DNA from: Pempheris klunzingeri
Taxonomy: Eukaryota > Chordata > Actinopteri > Acropomatiformes > Pempheridae
NCBI RefSeq assembly: GCF_042242105.1
Contig: NC_092012.1
Span: 6,122,470-6,186,469 of the forward strand
DNA: 64,000 bases
Direction: 5' to 3'
A program made the position numbers and the translations under genes. A model generated the notes under the pieces. The model searched no databases. It worked only from the letters and a program-made list of their open reading frames with translations, and was not told the DNA's origin. Positions 13,715-26,009 of this stretch are shown piece after piece (position 1 is the stretch's first letter; each line of letters begins with the position of its first letter).

Positions 13715-14276
13715 CTTCTGCACAGCAGCTTGTCATTACGAAATCAACATGTACCTGTGCAACAAATGTAACACACATACATACTCAACTATGATGGCAA
13801 TTTGAAAAGTAGAACCAGAAAAATAAAATCCTTAAGCAAAACGAAAATCACACATTCAAAATAGGGATGTGGTGAAATAACGTCAACAGCAGAACAGTTA
13901 ACATGATCTTATACGTTCTTGGAAAGAATTGTGACAAGTCTTCGACTCGGGTCCTGCCTATAATTGTGTGTGCACAGGAAAGACAACTGGCTGTAAAAGC
14001 AGAAATGAAAGTTTGTCATGTGCCACATGCATTTCAGGAAACTGATTCAGCAAACACACATGCATGGTTTTTGGCTATTCTTAGCCTGCCTGCAAGAAGG
14101 AAGACCCCTTTTTTAAGAAATATGGGCTTTCTGTAATTTACCCTGACAAAGAAAAAATATGACTCATAAAAGTATTTTGTTTGTTATAATGTGATATAAT
14201 ATGGCACTGTACTTACACACGCCATTTTATGACAAATTCATCACCGTTATATTAATTGCTGGTTTATTAGGTCGAC

Positions 14277-14380
14277 CTAACTAAGTACCTCTGTCCTGCA
14301 GTAAATCCTCCCTTCATGAAAGTTATAATGTTCAGTTTTTGTTGAAACTGTTTAAGAGCAGAGCTGATTCAACTTCATGG
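14277..14380. repeat. Dispersed repeat with TCCTGCAGTAAATCCT core
   Basis: The core TCCTGCAGTAAATCCT followed by a GTTATAATG-GTCAGTT block recurs at 55.53 kb in this window in the same order, about 41 kb away. It is an old interspersed repeat of unknown class in the nr1h3 intron. Confidence 0.6.
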
Positions 14381-14458
14381 TTATTTTCAGTAAGCTCAGT
14401 CAGGACATCAGGGTATTGGGCAGAGTGTCAAAATCAAACTGAGCCTCAAAACTAGTTA

Positions 14459-14900
14459 TTGTATTTACAAGCAGACTCACAGAAAGCGATAATGACTTTG
14501 ATAGGGACAGTGACACCACTCCTGCATGATTTCGTTGTTGGGTGGTGCAGACTGAACCATCTGTTGCTTAACATAAGTGTGATGAAGGGGTGGACTGTGG
14601 ACTGTATCCATCCAGAGGGAGGATGTCGAGGTGGTGCAACTGCTGTAAATGCCTTGGGGGGGGGGCACCTGGACGACAGGCAGCAACGGGCTGGGAACAC
14701 CAAAGCCTGCCACAAGATGGGTCGACCCTACATCCTACAGACATTCAGAAGCTTAAACGTCTGCAACAAGTTTCTGCAGATGTTCTACCAGTCTGTGGTG
14801 GCAAGCGTTAACTTTTATGCTGTTGTGTGCTGGGTTGGAGCATGAGGGCAAGAGATGCTAACAAGCTCACCAAGCTAGTTAGAAATCCCCCCTTGGATAA
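14459..14900 (+). mobile_element. Degenerate non-LTR retrotransposon (LINE) reverse-transcriptase fragment
   Basis: Translation on the plus strand gives pieces typical of the 3' half of fish LINE polymerase ORFs: DFVVGWCRLNHLLLNIS, then RSLNVCNKFLQMFYQSVVAS and a following NFYAVVCW. A shifted frame then gives MRARDANKLTKLVRN. The middle, which would normally carry the YKYLG-type segment, is deleted or scrambled around a run of ten Gs near 14657. It is a dead 5'-truncated copy inside the nr1h3 intron, in the opposite orientation to the host gene. Confidence 0.8.
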
Positions 14901-15627
14901 ACCAAGTATCTATTTCTTAGTATTACTAAATCCACTGTGCCAACCTACTCAGTGTAAATACGCAATTCCATTACTGCTTACGTTACCTGAGCTAGTTAAG
15001 CTTATTGTGTTCAGATTGTGCTGAGACTGTGTCACCGAGGTTCTGCTGCCCCTGTTGTCAATCATTATTTTGTATGCTTCAAAAATATCAGCTAATGCTT
15101 CCAAGTATTAAAAGCACTATTTGGAAAGTGAGCAGACAAACAAGACAGACATATAAGCGACAATTCCTCTACCAAAACTTTCCAGACTGTCTATAACAAT
15201 CTCAACTAGATTTATTGCCTTGCAGTTAATACGTCACCACCAGTCAAGCTGCAGTTTACATACATGATTAGTGTCGTCTATTCAGTATCCAGTGTTTTTA
15301 CAGAACATTATGATGTCACAGTGCAGTTGACCTTTGGGTTATTAACTGACATCACTTCATTTTATCCATTTAGACATTTGTGTGAAATTGCGTCATAATT
15401 AGCAGATGAGTTATGGCCAAAAATGTGTTCCTAAGAATGGGATGGACTTATGTGTGTTTGTACAGACTAATGGACAGAAGTCCCAAGAGGTTGGGGGATG
15501 GGATTTTTCCCTCTTTAATGCATTATGTTGCAAATGCTCAATGCAAACTTGGCTTACTACTGATAGTCTATCACTATTAATATTACCCAATTCGTAAAGT
15601 TGAGCTGCCCATTCGTTCTATGTTTAC

Positions 15628-15629
<2 letters not shown>

Positions 15630-15664
<35 letters not shown>
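15630..15664. repeat. (GT)n microsatellite
   Basis: About 17 perfect GT units followed by GCACGC. Confidence 0.95.
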
Positions 15665-15665
<1 letters not shown>

Positions 15666-16697
15666 ACGCTGCTTGACAGAGAGCGTGACAAAAACAAAGT
15701 ATGTATTATATAAACATGTGTGATGTCACTTTTGTGTCACTAAAATATGAGATATAATTACCCAATAGCAAAGAACATAAATATGGCAACGATCAGGTGC
15801 CAGCCTGGGGCTGATTTTTAAAACTTAATGTCAGGCTACTCAATGCAGTCACAGCAAAAATCATAAAGGTGAGTGAATCTCAAAATAAAACAGATAAAAG
15901 AGAATGAAAGACCATCTGAGATTACATTTTTCGTCAGGTTATGTTCTGCAGAAAATAAAGGGAAAAAAGCCTAATTAAACAACCCACATGAAGAATTCAC
16001 TATAGCGGTGACGGCAGTCATTTTCCAAGACCCACTGATAAGCTTCTAAATACCAAAGTAAATCAGTAAAGCGGTTATTGTTACTATAGTCCCAGATAAA
16101 AGCTTTCACACAGGAGGTAATAATGAAGGAGACACCTGTTGGCACACAGATGCTGACGAGTAAACGAGGCAAAGTATGATTATGACTAATAAAGTGTTTG
16201 CCCTGCACAATATTAGCGTTTAGCAGCATCGCAAATTAGCTGCAAAACAAAGATTGAATTGTGATGGGATTCTTTCGTAATTGTCTGTATTTTTTCCATT
16301 TTAAGAGCTTCAACGTCTCCACTGACAATTACAAAACATTTTTGCTCTAAACAACATCAGCTGATGCCTGTATAAAAACAAAAAGGCCCACATTTTGATG
16401 CAAAGCTCCATTTAATCTACCACAGTGACAGTGTGACAGGCAGAGTGTTGGACTGACCTTACCTCTGAAGCTGATGTCTTATTTATCGCCTATCCATCTT
16501 GCCCATGTGAGTCCACAACCTCAGTCTGTCGATACCTCTGCGCTGATCGAGGACTCGCTTGCCTGATGAGCCTTGAGGATGCCAAAACCCCTGTGGCTTA
16601 TTGGCCGGAAGTTTAATGACTCAATATCGTGGAGAGAGTGAGTAGGAAAGAAGACGAGTCCCTTTCTACAATGCCCAATGGGAGACGGGAGGGAAAA

Positions 16698-16756
16698 CAG
16701 AGAGAGGGAGGGAGAGAGGGAGGGAGGGAGGGAGGGAGAGAGGGAGGGTGAAAGAG
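16698..16756. repeat. GGGA/GA-rich low-complexity tract
   Basis: An imperfect array of GGGAGG and GAGAGG units on the plus strand. The minus-strand Ser/Pro-rich open frame over it is an artefact of the repeat. Confidence 0.9.
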
Positions 16757-19115
16757 GGAACACAAGAGGTTACTATTGGTCATGTGCATGGCTCTGAAAT
16801 CCCCACAGGGCTGTGGTGCTACAGTCTTTTTCTTCTTTTGAGAATTTAAGCAGGTGATTTTACCCCGACATCATCATATCATGCACACACTTAATGATGG
16901 CTGCATCTTTTCTCCAGTTCCTTCAACACATGACCAGTGAGATCCCAAAGTGTAAAGGCTGTTACTACTAAAAACCTCTTCCACAAACATAAGCAGAGAT
17001 GTATGAAAAGAAAATTGGGTGTCAATCATTTAACTGACGCCCTGAAATCTGTTTAAACAGACAATACGTCTGGTAATCAAAAGGTATCAACTTTTATTGG
17101 GTGAATTCACATTCTGTGGTTGTAAAACTTGTCTACCCTGCGTATGACTGATATCATCCCCAGTCTCTCTGTTCAAGTCCAATGTCCCTGGCATCTTATC
17201 AGTCACCTTTGTTCATGTGCATGTTTTCATAGACTATTGGAAATTAAAGGAAGCACCAACAAAATCAATAAAGCACTGAATAAAACCCAAATCGTATTAT
17301 ATTCAACACATTTTCTCAACCTTGTGTTTTTATAAAAAGGCAACAACGCTAATAATCATTTAGTCATTGTGTTCTCCTATAGTTAATTAGAACCCACAAG
17401 CCAATATTCTTCCTTAAAAAGACAGGACTATCCCTCATCTTAAACATGTCAACTAGACAAACTTGCTTTGTGGTAAACAATATGAATATATAATTCAACT
17501 AGATTTTTAAAGCCAAAACAATATCTTGCTGACATATTAGACTGAGATTTGCAACTAGTGCTGAAACAGTTACTCAGTTAATAAATTAGTCATTTTCAAA
17601 GCAGCATAAAAGTACTGGTTCCAGCTCCAAAAATGAGAATAGTCTTGCATATGTACTTTTGGGGTATTGGACTGCTGGCTGTACAAAATACACCATTTTA
17701 AAAAGCATTGGGAAATGATACTGGCTATTTATCACAAGCTCTGTGGCTTGTTATAATGTTATAGCCCAAACAATTAACTGATCAGTCAAGAGCGAGATTG
17801 GCAGATTCATGGATGATTTTAAAAAAATCATTTTAGTTGTAGTCCTATTTACAACAATGTGCTGAGGACATTAGCAGAGCCTGGAAAGAGTGCAGCAGCG
17901 TCCCAGTCACTGTCAGCGAACACGTCGATGGGTTACAGAGTGATTGTGAGAAAGTTCATAAAAGCCTCCCAGTCAGTAAACCGAAAATCGGAGTGCAAAT
18001 ACAGTCAGCATGTCTGAGTGGGAAATGTCCGTTTGTCAAAGTCTCAGAGCACCACCGGATGACACTCCCTTCGGTGAAGCAAAAATGGACTACCATACTC
18101 AGCAACAACTTGGTGTGAAAGCAAAGAGTCAGTGCTTTCAGGAGTCACAGGCTCCAAAATGAATCAAAGTTCCCACCAACACACCCATGGAAGGAGAAGT
18201 GGTACAGCCAGAGCTTCAAGGCCCTGCAGACCCACCCAGATGTTTTCACTTCTTGTGACTGGGGACCTCCGCTCAGGCTAACATTGGCTAGAGAAGTTAC
18301 TGGGAATTATGTGAAGTCACCAGACTGATGAATGTAATAAGGATGTGAGTCAGTGACAACAGGTGCACTAGATGTCAGGTCTGTGAACGCACACACAAAG
18401 GATTGACCAGGCAAAATAAGTGAAACCACCTGGGTGGGGAGATCAGGGATGTTTAACTTAGGGGCTTTCACTTTCACACACACACACAATTTACAGCAGG
18501 GCGTGTTTAGAAGGAAAACATGCAACAGTAAACTCTCACAGCCTTTGTCAAGCTAAATTAGCTAACCTACTATTAGCCTCGGTGGCTAGTTTGTTTTGAA
18601 CTCTCAAGTAACATTGACCGTATTTCGCAATCGTGTTGGGTAAACACCTGAAAGAACAAGTCGCAAATGACACAACACACTGAAAAGTCGTGTCGTGTTT
18701 GATTTGACCTCAGACTCGCTGCTAACATTAGCCAAGTTAGTTAGTTAGTTAACTGGCCTCACTGTCAGTTACCTGGTAGACAAACACATTTGAGCTAGCT
18801 AGCTAGGTAGCTAGAAGTTCAGCTTGTAAACATTAGCTAATATTAGCAACATTTGAATGTGCCAGTCGCTAGCCTTTCAGGCTTCTAGTCAAGAAATTAC
18901 AACGGGTTGTTTTAGATGAGATTAGCTTCATAGTCTGTCCAAACAAGGCCAATATCGTTAACGTTAGCCTAACACCCCCGCACTCGACAGGAACTCCCTT
19001 TTAACAAGTTCAACTTAGCTAGCTAGCCTAGCTAACTTCACATCGCGGACACTACAAACACGACAAAAGGCTAAATTGGTTGACTTGTCAGAGTCTCCAC
19101 GAGTTTGCAACCTAC

Positions 19116-19260
19116 CTGCTCGTTAGTTATGGCAGGCTACTCCGTCCGTTTGTGGCTGCTGACAGCGGCTTTGACAACCAAGGCTAGCATGCTAGCTGGC
19201 CAGCCAGCGTAGTCACATCATGTGATCCGGCGGCCCCCGGGTAATTTAGTTCAGGAGGCA
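19116..19260 (-). promoter_or_regulatory. nr1h3: Candidate nr1h3 promoter and noncoding first exon
   Basis: On the minus strand a good donor, GAGCAG|GTAGGT, ends a possible leader exon at 19116. The DNA just upstream (19130-19260) is GC-rich, lacks an obvious TATA box, and contains TCATGTGA, an E-box variant of the M-box type, at about 19218. The position, one intron upstream of the ATG exon, fits the LXR gene layout. The transcription start itself cannot be read from sequence. Confidence 0.5.
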
Positions 19261-19455
19261 GATCTGATCAGGCTTTACTGCCCAGAGGTTAGTCTCACAG
19301 GCAGCAAGAACATACCCAGATCAGCATGGAGGAAAAGTAAAATGTGATTCCTTTACTTTAAAAAAAAAATTAATATATCTTCTCTTATGCTTTAACTATT
19401 TATTTTCTTGTGCTTTTGTTATCTTTTACATGCAATTTAATGTTTCTGTGTCTTG

Positions 19456-19535
19456 TTTTTATTGTGTTTTATGTCACTGTAAAGTACTTTGAATTGTTTT
19501 GTTTGAAAGGTGCTTTACAAATAAATGTGCCTTTC
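19456..19535 (+). mobile_element. LINE (L2-type) 3' tail remnant
   Basis: It carries CTGTAAAGTACTTTGAATTG and GAAAGGTGCTTTACAAATAA. Together these are the conserved 3' end of fish L2-like LINEs and the SINEs that borrow it. No coding part remains. Confidence 0.65.
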
Positions 19536-20325
19536 CTTGCCTTTATGACATAGAACATGGCAGAACAAGATACTGGCTGTATATTGCCATGTTAGACCAT
19601 CCTGCTCTCTATGAATTGTGTGCACGTCACAAAGTAAAGCCGACACAGCAGACAAATGTTACACCTTTTTATGCCGTAAGACCTGGAAACTTAAAGTCCT
19701 TCAATGCTCGAATACTGTTAACTGCATGGGATTTCATGTGTGTTTGTTCTGGTAATATATTTAGGAATATTCACCATATGAGCAGAGTATGAATTAAAAA
19801 TAAAACCAGATTTTGACTCTATGAGGCATGGCCACAATATTCTGCAGTACTGCCAAGATGCATGTTTTTGCTTAATCCAATTACCAGGAACCAGTTGACA
19901 CACAGTGAAACTGGGGTAGTGACCTGCTTTGTACTGTTGGTGGTCTGACCTTGAATATTAGGTCAATAAAATGTTCTTCTGTGTTAAATGCCAGGGTCAT
20001 GGATGATTTGTGTCTGTACTTTTTACAGAAAGGGGAGGGATTATATTACTATTACAGTGCTCATTGAAGGTCTAAATTAGGGGAGCGAAGTGTAGCAGCA
20101 GCAGCAGCCCTTATGCCGAGAGCACCCAAAAGATTAAACAGGATAAATGTTGTAAAAATGTGGGTTTATTTACTGAGATTATCCTCTTGAACAAAATGTC
20201 TGAATAACTCCTTTTAGATACACATACACAACACCTTTTTCTTAATTTATCCAAAACCCTGTGCAAAAAAACTGCAATTCTGCTATGGGAAACAACCTAT
20301 TGCAACATCCTATTTCAATTATGAA

Positions 20326-20391
20326 TCTTATCTTATCTTGTATTATCTTATCTTATCTTATCTTACAGTGTATCTTATCTACACTCTTTGG
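20326..20391. repeat. (TTATC)n pentanucleotide microsatellite
   Basis: Interrupted array of TTATC units, with the longest clean run at about 20345-20365. Confidence 0.85.
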
Positions 20392-20402
20392 TGTCTTATG
20401 CA

Positions 20403-20450
20403 TAGCAGTAGTGGTAGAAGAAGTACTCAGATCACTCACAAGTAATGTAT
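20403..20450. repeat. Fragment of the CAGTGGTGGAAGAAGTACTC-type fish repeat
   Basis: AGTAGTGGTAGAAGAAGTAC followed by TCAGATCACTCAC matches the terminus of the abundant percomorph element also seen, longer, at 40.1 kb. Confidence 0.5.
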
Positions 20451-20454
20451 TATA

Positions 20455-20545
20455 TTCAGTTCAATTTAATTCAACTCAGTCGTTTTATTGTCATATAAAC
20501 AAATAAAAACAAGTTTCACCGTACAATGAAATTCTTGCTCTGCCC
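20455..20545. repeat. Dispersed repeat tail (TTTATTGTCATA...CAATGAAATTC)
   Basis: GTTTTATTGTCATATAAACA followed by GTACAATGAAATTCTTGCTC is a widespread fish retroelement 3' end. No coding portion is present. Confidence 0.5.
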
Positions 20546-20629
20546 TTTTGCCTACAATGTTGCTTCAGGATTTAAAAAAGATAGATAAATAGAAAAAGAA
20601 AGCAGATAAATGAACAGTAGCTATACAGT

Positions 20630-20770
<141 letters not shown>

Positions 20771-20917
20771 TTATAGATCAGCAAAATGTACTAAAAAGTA
20801 ATAATTATCCCTGTCAGTATTCTTACATGTTATATAACTGGATTATTATTGTCCTTGTTTGGGTAGTTAGATCTGTCAGAATTTATCAATGACATAAATT
20901 GATCTACTGTTATGCAG

Positions 20918-20931
20918 CCACTAGAGGGCAG
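20918..20931 (+). promoter_or_regulatory. CTCF-type motif upstream of arl14ep
   Basis: CCACTAGAGGGCAG fits the CTCF core consensus at every position. It lies about 165 bp upstream of the arl14ep start codon, next to ETS-like GGAAGT and CCGGAAAT words at 20950-20970. Many fish repeats carry look-alike sequences, so occupancy is unproven. Confidence 0.5.
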
Positions 20932-21095
20932 ACTCTCCTGTGCACAACAGGAAGTAAAACCGGAAATACATTTTTAGAATCGCCGAAGAAGAAGCTGGAA
21001 GAAAACAGTCCTAAATAGACGAGTCTATTAATTTTTTCTGCGCGTTTTCAGCACAATTTCTTGCATTATCGCATCGTTTCGACTAAACAGACACC

Positions 21096-24000
21096 ATGCC
21101 GGTTATTTGTGCGGCAACAGGGTGCAACAATAAGTTCGTGAAAGGGTCGGAAATAAGATTTTACAGGTAAGTCTTGACCGGCTGAGCTGAAGTTTTCCAT
21201 ACAACACATCTCTCAACTGTTTCACGTTAGCGTTAATGCTAATTTGACAACATAGAAACGACATGAACACATTTTAAATTAACTATGCTTTAATTGAGGA
21301 CAGCTTCCCTCGGTGGTAGCATGTTTTAAAGAAATGTTAAAATAACTTCACTGTCATGCTGCATCCTTGTAGCTCCATTATCATCCATTTAAACACAGCA
21401 CGGCATCATAAACGCTAATTATCTTATTTGGCATCTTTTCTGATAGTAATCTGTGTATTTACCAAACCATTGCCTCGGTCTAATCTCAAACTAAACCATA
21501 ACTGAGCCTGGAAAGTGAACCAGCACACCTACACTACTCACAAAAAGTTAGGGTTATTCGACTTTCAGGTGAAATATATGGAAAATGTAAAAAGTGAATG
21601 CTACAGTGATATTATATCATGAAAGTAGGGCATTTAAGTAGAAGCATGCACTGGTAATTTGTTCATTTTAAACAATTTATTGAAAGAAAATCTAACAACA
21701 GTGGTGGGTATACCACAACAAAACATTTTCAGTGTCTCAATAAATTGGGATGTGGCCAAAGGACGTCCACTCCTCTCCTTTCTGTGACTCTTCCAGTCTC
21801 TGTATCACTGTTCCAACCTCCTGATGACACTCTGTGACCCTCTAAGCTCAGTGAACACCTCCGTCTGAGGACTTCCTGTTTGAAGCCTCCAGTGTTGAGG
21901 TGCTGCTGATCAACTGTTAGGTGTCGTCTTGGTCTCATGATGTCAGAATGTGAACAGCAGGATGAGGAGGACTGTTTAAATACCAATTCTAACTGAAGCA
22001 GGAAATGTATTGGTGGATTCATGGATCAAACCTGTTGTGAATGTTGCTGTTAAGCTTCTTGTTAGAGAACAGCAGCTGGTGCAAAAAGTACTGAAACACT
22101 GAACAGTTGGACATGTGCATTCAAAGGTTTAGAGAAGGTCACATTAAGTTCACCTGGAAAGTTTAGAATGCATTTTAGGTTCATCCTGAAATTTCACCCG
22201 AAAGCCGAATATCCCTAACTTTTTGTGAGTAGTGTATATCCACTGGCAATGTAGCGTTATAACTCAAACTTTTTACTTTTTAAAATGCAGTGTATCATTT
22301 ATGGGTAGATTGGACTTAAATGCACAGCATTTGAACATGCTCATACAAACACACAGCAGCATGCAGCTTCACGATCAACAATCAATTAAAAATACTTCTT
22401 CTCTTTCACTGATGCTGTATTTAGATGCATATAATTGTCTGATAATGTGAACTAACAACACTTTCAGTCATCCTCTTTGGTGCTCAGTTCAACTGTTTGA
22501 TGATCACACATCAAATTTTTAAGTCATCAGTATCTTTGTTTTGGGGGCTGCTTGGCTGGAGCAGGCGTGTGCATTACTTAATAGAAGTTTGGGATCACGT
22601 TTTGTGACATAATGTATTTCATTTTCATCAGGCAGCCCTTTTACTGGTAAGAAAAGATTACACCAGTTGACAGAAACTAAAGAAAGGCTAAATTTAGATT
22701 TGTAAAATGATTGTCTTGTATTGAAATGAGTGTAGAACCTGTTATTCATGATGACTTTACATGTAAATTGACCCCAAAGTCTTCAGTGGGACATTAAGGC
22801 TCACGGCCTGTTAATGTAAATCTATCAGTACTGTTATTTTAATATTCTTAGCAAATATTGTATGACACCACAAATAAATCATGTGCATGTGAAGCACTGC
22901 TCAGCTTTTCTTTGATTCACATGGTTACACAGAGTTTTCTCAGACAACAAAAGGAATCAAAAAGATGTCCTACTAATGGAAGGGTAGTTGACAGTGAAAG
23001 ACAGTAATGGTAGGCAATAGTAATCAACACTGAAACATAAAGGAGTTATAAAAGATAAGAAAAAATACTGACAAGAATTACTGGCAAAGCTTTTGGAGAG
23101 GAGCAAGAGGTGAAGAGACTCAACAGTAACTCAGCAACAACATATGTGTAACACATAAATATGCTTTATGGATCAGATAAAGCTCGATTTCCCTCCTTGT
23201 AACTGTCCGGTTGTAATAAAATGTACAGTTTTTAGGATCATCTACTTTGTTAGACAGTTTACATCAGGTTATTAGACATTATCTTAACAGGATCATCCTG
23301 CAGCCTCGCCTGAAGCCCCTTCCTCCCTCTCTTGTGCGTCAGGTTCCCGCTGAGCAAGCCTCAACTCGCCAGCAAATGGGTGCACAGCCTGGGGATGAAA
23401 AACTTCATCCCGACGGCAAACACCTGCCTCTGCTCAGAGCACTTCAGGACCGACTGCTTCAGGGACTACAATGGCAAACAGTTTCTGAGGGAGGATGCGG
23501 TGCCCACCATATTCACCCAAGGGCAGGATTCATTAAAGGTGGGGTGTTCACAACATTATATGGACTCTCCTCAAACAGCTTGTTTTCAGTCTGAACAAGT
23601 CACCCTAGTTTAGATTCGTAGTGAGTGTAATGGACTACTGTGAAAATTGTGCAGATTGAACTTCGTAAACGAGGGGTGATACCAAAGGAGACAAACGTCG
23701 CGAGTCAAATGGGAACACAAGCAGACAAAGACAAAGTGAGAGAGGCTGTCAATATGCGCAGAGACAAAAGAGGAGGAATGAGGGTGAGTTTTCGGTTATG
23801 TTTACCTTTAAAGCATCATACCAGTGTTTTGAATGTGATGGTTCATTTACTGTAAGTTGTGTTTACAGTACAATTAGTCTTTGAAGGATAATGGACTAAA
23901 ATCCAAAATGCTAACTTTTAATCCTTAACTTCCTTCAGCATTATGGCTGTTACACAAACACAACAAACTGAGGAAAAAAAATGTGTTTGATGGGCCGCAA

Positions 24001-26009
24001 TCACAACTGGAAGCTGCTGTTTTTATACTGTTACCACCACTTCTGCTATTATCAATAGTAATAACAGGGTTTGTACAAAGCCTTGAATGTTTGGAAAATG
24101 CTTCGTTTGAACTATCATGTTTTCAAGGTTAGGAATGTGCTTGAATTCAAATATACTCCTTTTATACACCTTTTTAATATTCTAAATGAAACGATCCCGT
24201 CGTCGTATTTGTGTGTTGTCTCCTGGCATTTTATTTATCGGAGTGTAATACTAAGATATTAATATTAATGTCAGAGCCACAGTAGAACATCCACCAGCAT
24301 TCACTGGTTAAAGTGGATCATTTGAAACAAAGCAGGGTTTCTTAAGTGCATTAAACCACCATTAACATTTTTCAGATCTTATGAGTAATCACTGAAAATA
24401 ATATTATTATAAATTTAGCTTAGAATAAAATGTACTCGTTTATTTTGGCACAGGGTGGACGAGGAGGCCGTGGAGGAAAACAGCTGTCTGACAGGTGAGA
24501 CAGCGTGTGGGTGTTTCTCCATTCTCACGGTAGCCCCACCGAATTGTGTGATAGAACTATTTCTGTTCATGTTTTCACCTCTTTGAATGAGAAACACTGA
24601 GCCCTTTTCATCACAAAGCTGATCCCAGATAAACCTTCAGAAACTAATTAGGCTTGTGTGGGAATTACTGCTGAGCCGAAGTGGAAGTTTTGATTCTTCC
24701 TCCATGACTCCATCCTTAACGTGGCCACCAGCAGACTTTCTTATGAGACTGAAAAATACACACTAATACCTGTCCTAACGCAGGCATTATAAGGGCGGGA
24801 GAGATTCTTTGAGCATGGGTAAAATAGACTTTGACTGCAGGGAAAACTCTTTTTTTGATGTCAGTATCTAAAAAAACAAAGAATAAATCTTCCAAACAGT
24901 CATATTTTTGCAAGAATTATGGCTAAATACACAGTTAAACACAGTTAGCTGTTGTAAACAACTAATGCATGCAAACATTGTTGTTTTAATAATGTTTATG
25001 TCTACTAAAGAATATGGCAAATAAATTGTGAGCAAGATACCAGCGGTAAGTAAGGATTTGTTTAAGAAAACAGTTTTAGAAGAATAAAGGGTAATTAGCA
25101 TTTTACTTTATATTTTATGTTGGGGGAAGTATTCTTTTTCTACTTTTATTCCTTTAACCTCTTTGCTTGTTTGTCCAGCACCACATCTGGCTGTATAGGG
25201 CACAGAAGGGAGGCAATTTAGATGATCTGTCTACTAAAACTGATTTATGAGTAGTTGTTAGGCTGTATATAGGGTAGTTATTAGTCAGTAGTTAATGTAG
25301 GACTAGATGAGACAGGTTTAGGGGAAGCTGGTGCTCCAAAAGTTATAAATTACATCACTTAATGACAAAACAGCTGGAATACACAGAACATTTGAATCCG
25401 ACTGTGTTAATCCTGTAGGAGTTTTCAGAGGGTGTGGTTTTCCTTTAGGCTCTGGGCTGAGATTAATTAAAGTTGAGTGCAGATTTAACTATTGTTTCAT
25501 AACGACATGAAAGACAAAAGCGTCCCCAGGTTTTCACCCCTCGGTGAATGTTTCATAATATTAATTGTCATTGCCAGACGGGCGGATCATGAAAGATGCA
25601 AATTTATACAGGAGGTGTGTGTGTGTGTAGGGGGGGATTTATACTGTCAGATATAAATAAACTGAAGCAGTAATTAAAGGAAAACACAGGGAAAAATGCC
25701 TCAAGAAAACCCAATGAAATTGTTGCATGAGTGTGAATGAGTCACTCAGTAATGTCAAACTTCTCATCTCATGCCCGCAGACAAACTGTTGGAGCCAAGA
25801 GCAGAGTGTACGACAGCAAAGGCCGACTGCTGTCCAACAACAAGGACATGTGTGACTGTCTGGATGTGGACTGCATGGGCTGCTTCTACCCCTGCCCCGA
25901 GTGCGGATCACGCAAGTGCGGAGTGGAGTGCCGCTGCGACAGGAAGTGGCTTTACGAGCAGGTGGAGGTGGAGGGCGGAGAGATCATCCGGAACAAGTTT
26001 GCTTTTTAG
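21096..26009 (+). CDS. arl14ep: THAP-domain / ARL14 effector protein-like fusion, five coding exons
   Basis: Coding exons: 21096-21166, 23343-23538, 23655-23783, 24454-24494 and 25781-26009. All have GT-AG borders and agreeing phases, summing to 666 nt (221 residues). Residues 1-81 form a complete THAP zinc finger: C5-X4-C10-X43-C54-X2-H57, with conserved P26, W36 and F58 and the AVPTIF signature at 76-81. Residues 90-145 are basic and Gly-Arg-rich ([18 protein letters not shown]). Residues 146-221 match the C-terminal domain of ARL14EP, starting SDRQ and KSRVYDSKG. They contain nine clustered cysteines ([15 protein letters not shown] onward), the CDRKWLYEQ block and the end [11 protein letters not shown]. 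Human ARL14EP shares this C-terminus and lies beside FSHB, as here, but as I recall has an unrelated N-terminus. ARL14EP is known as an ARL14 partner and, through its nematode homologue, as a cofactor of a SETDB1-type methyltransferase. A DNA-binding role via THAP is inference. Confidence 0.88.
21532..22234. mobile_element. Non-autonomous Tc1/mariner-type DNA transposon (MITE-like)
   Basis: Terminal inverted repeats of 44 bp (41 of 44 identical) start CACTACTCACAAAAAGTTAG at both ends and are flanked by TA on each side, the target duplication expected for Tc1/mariner. The element is 703 bp and lies in arl14ep intron 1. The one open frame inside (minus strand, 21729-22022) lacks a recognisable DDE transposase, so the element is not autonomous. 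Confidence 0.88.

Larger units (their letters stand above)
13715..19115 (-). other. nr1h3 first intron(s) and 5' leader
   Basis: About 5.4 kb between the ATG exon and the candidate noncoding first exon. It holds a LINE reverse-transcriptase fragment at 14.46 kb, a dispersed repeat at 14.28 kb, a (GT)n run at 15.63 kb and a GGGA tract at 16.70 kb. Other 5' untranslated exons may exist. A possible acceptor (TTGTTGCACAG) sits about 40 nt upstream of the ATG. I recognised no other gene here. Confidence 0.5.

Noticed and set aside
16521..16763. Ser/Pro-rich minus-strand open frame
   Set aside because: Created by the GGGA low-complexity tract.
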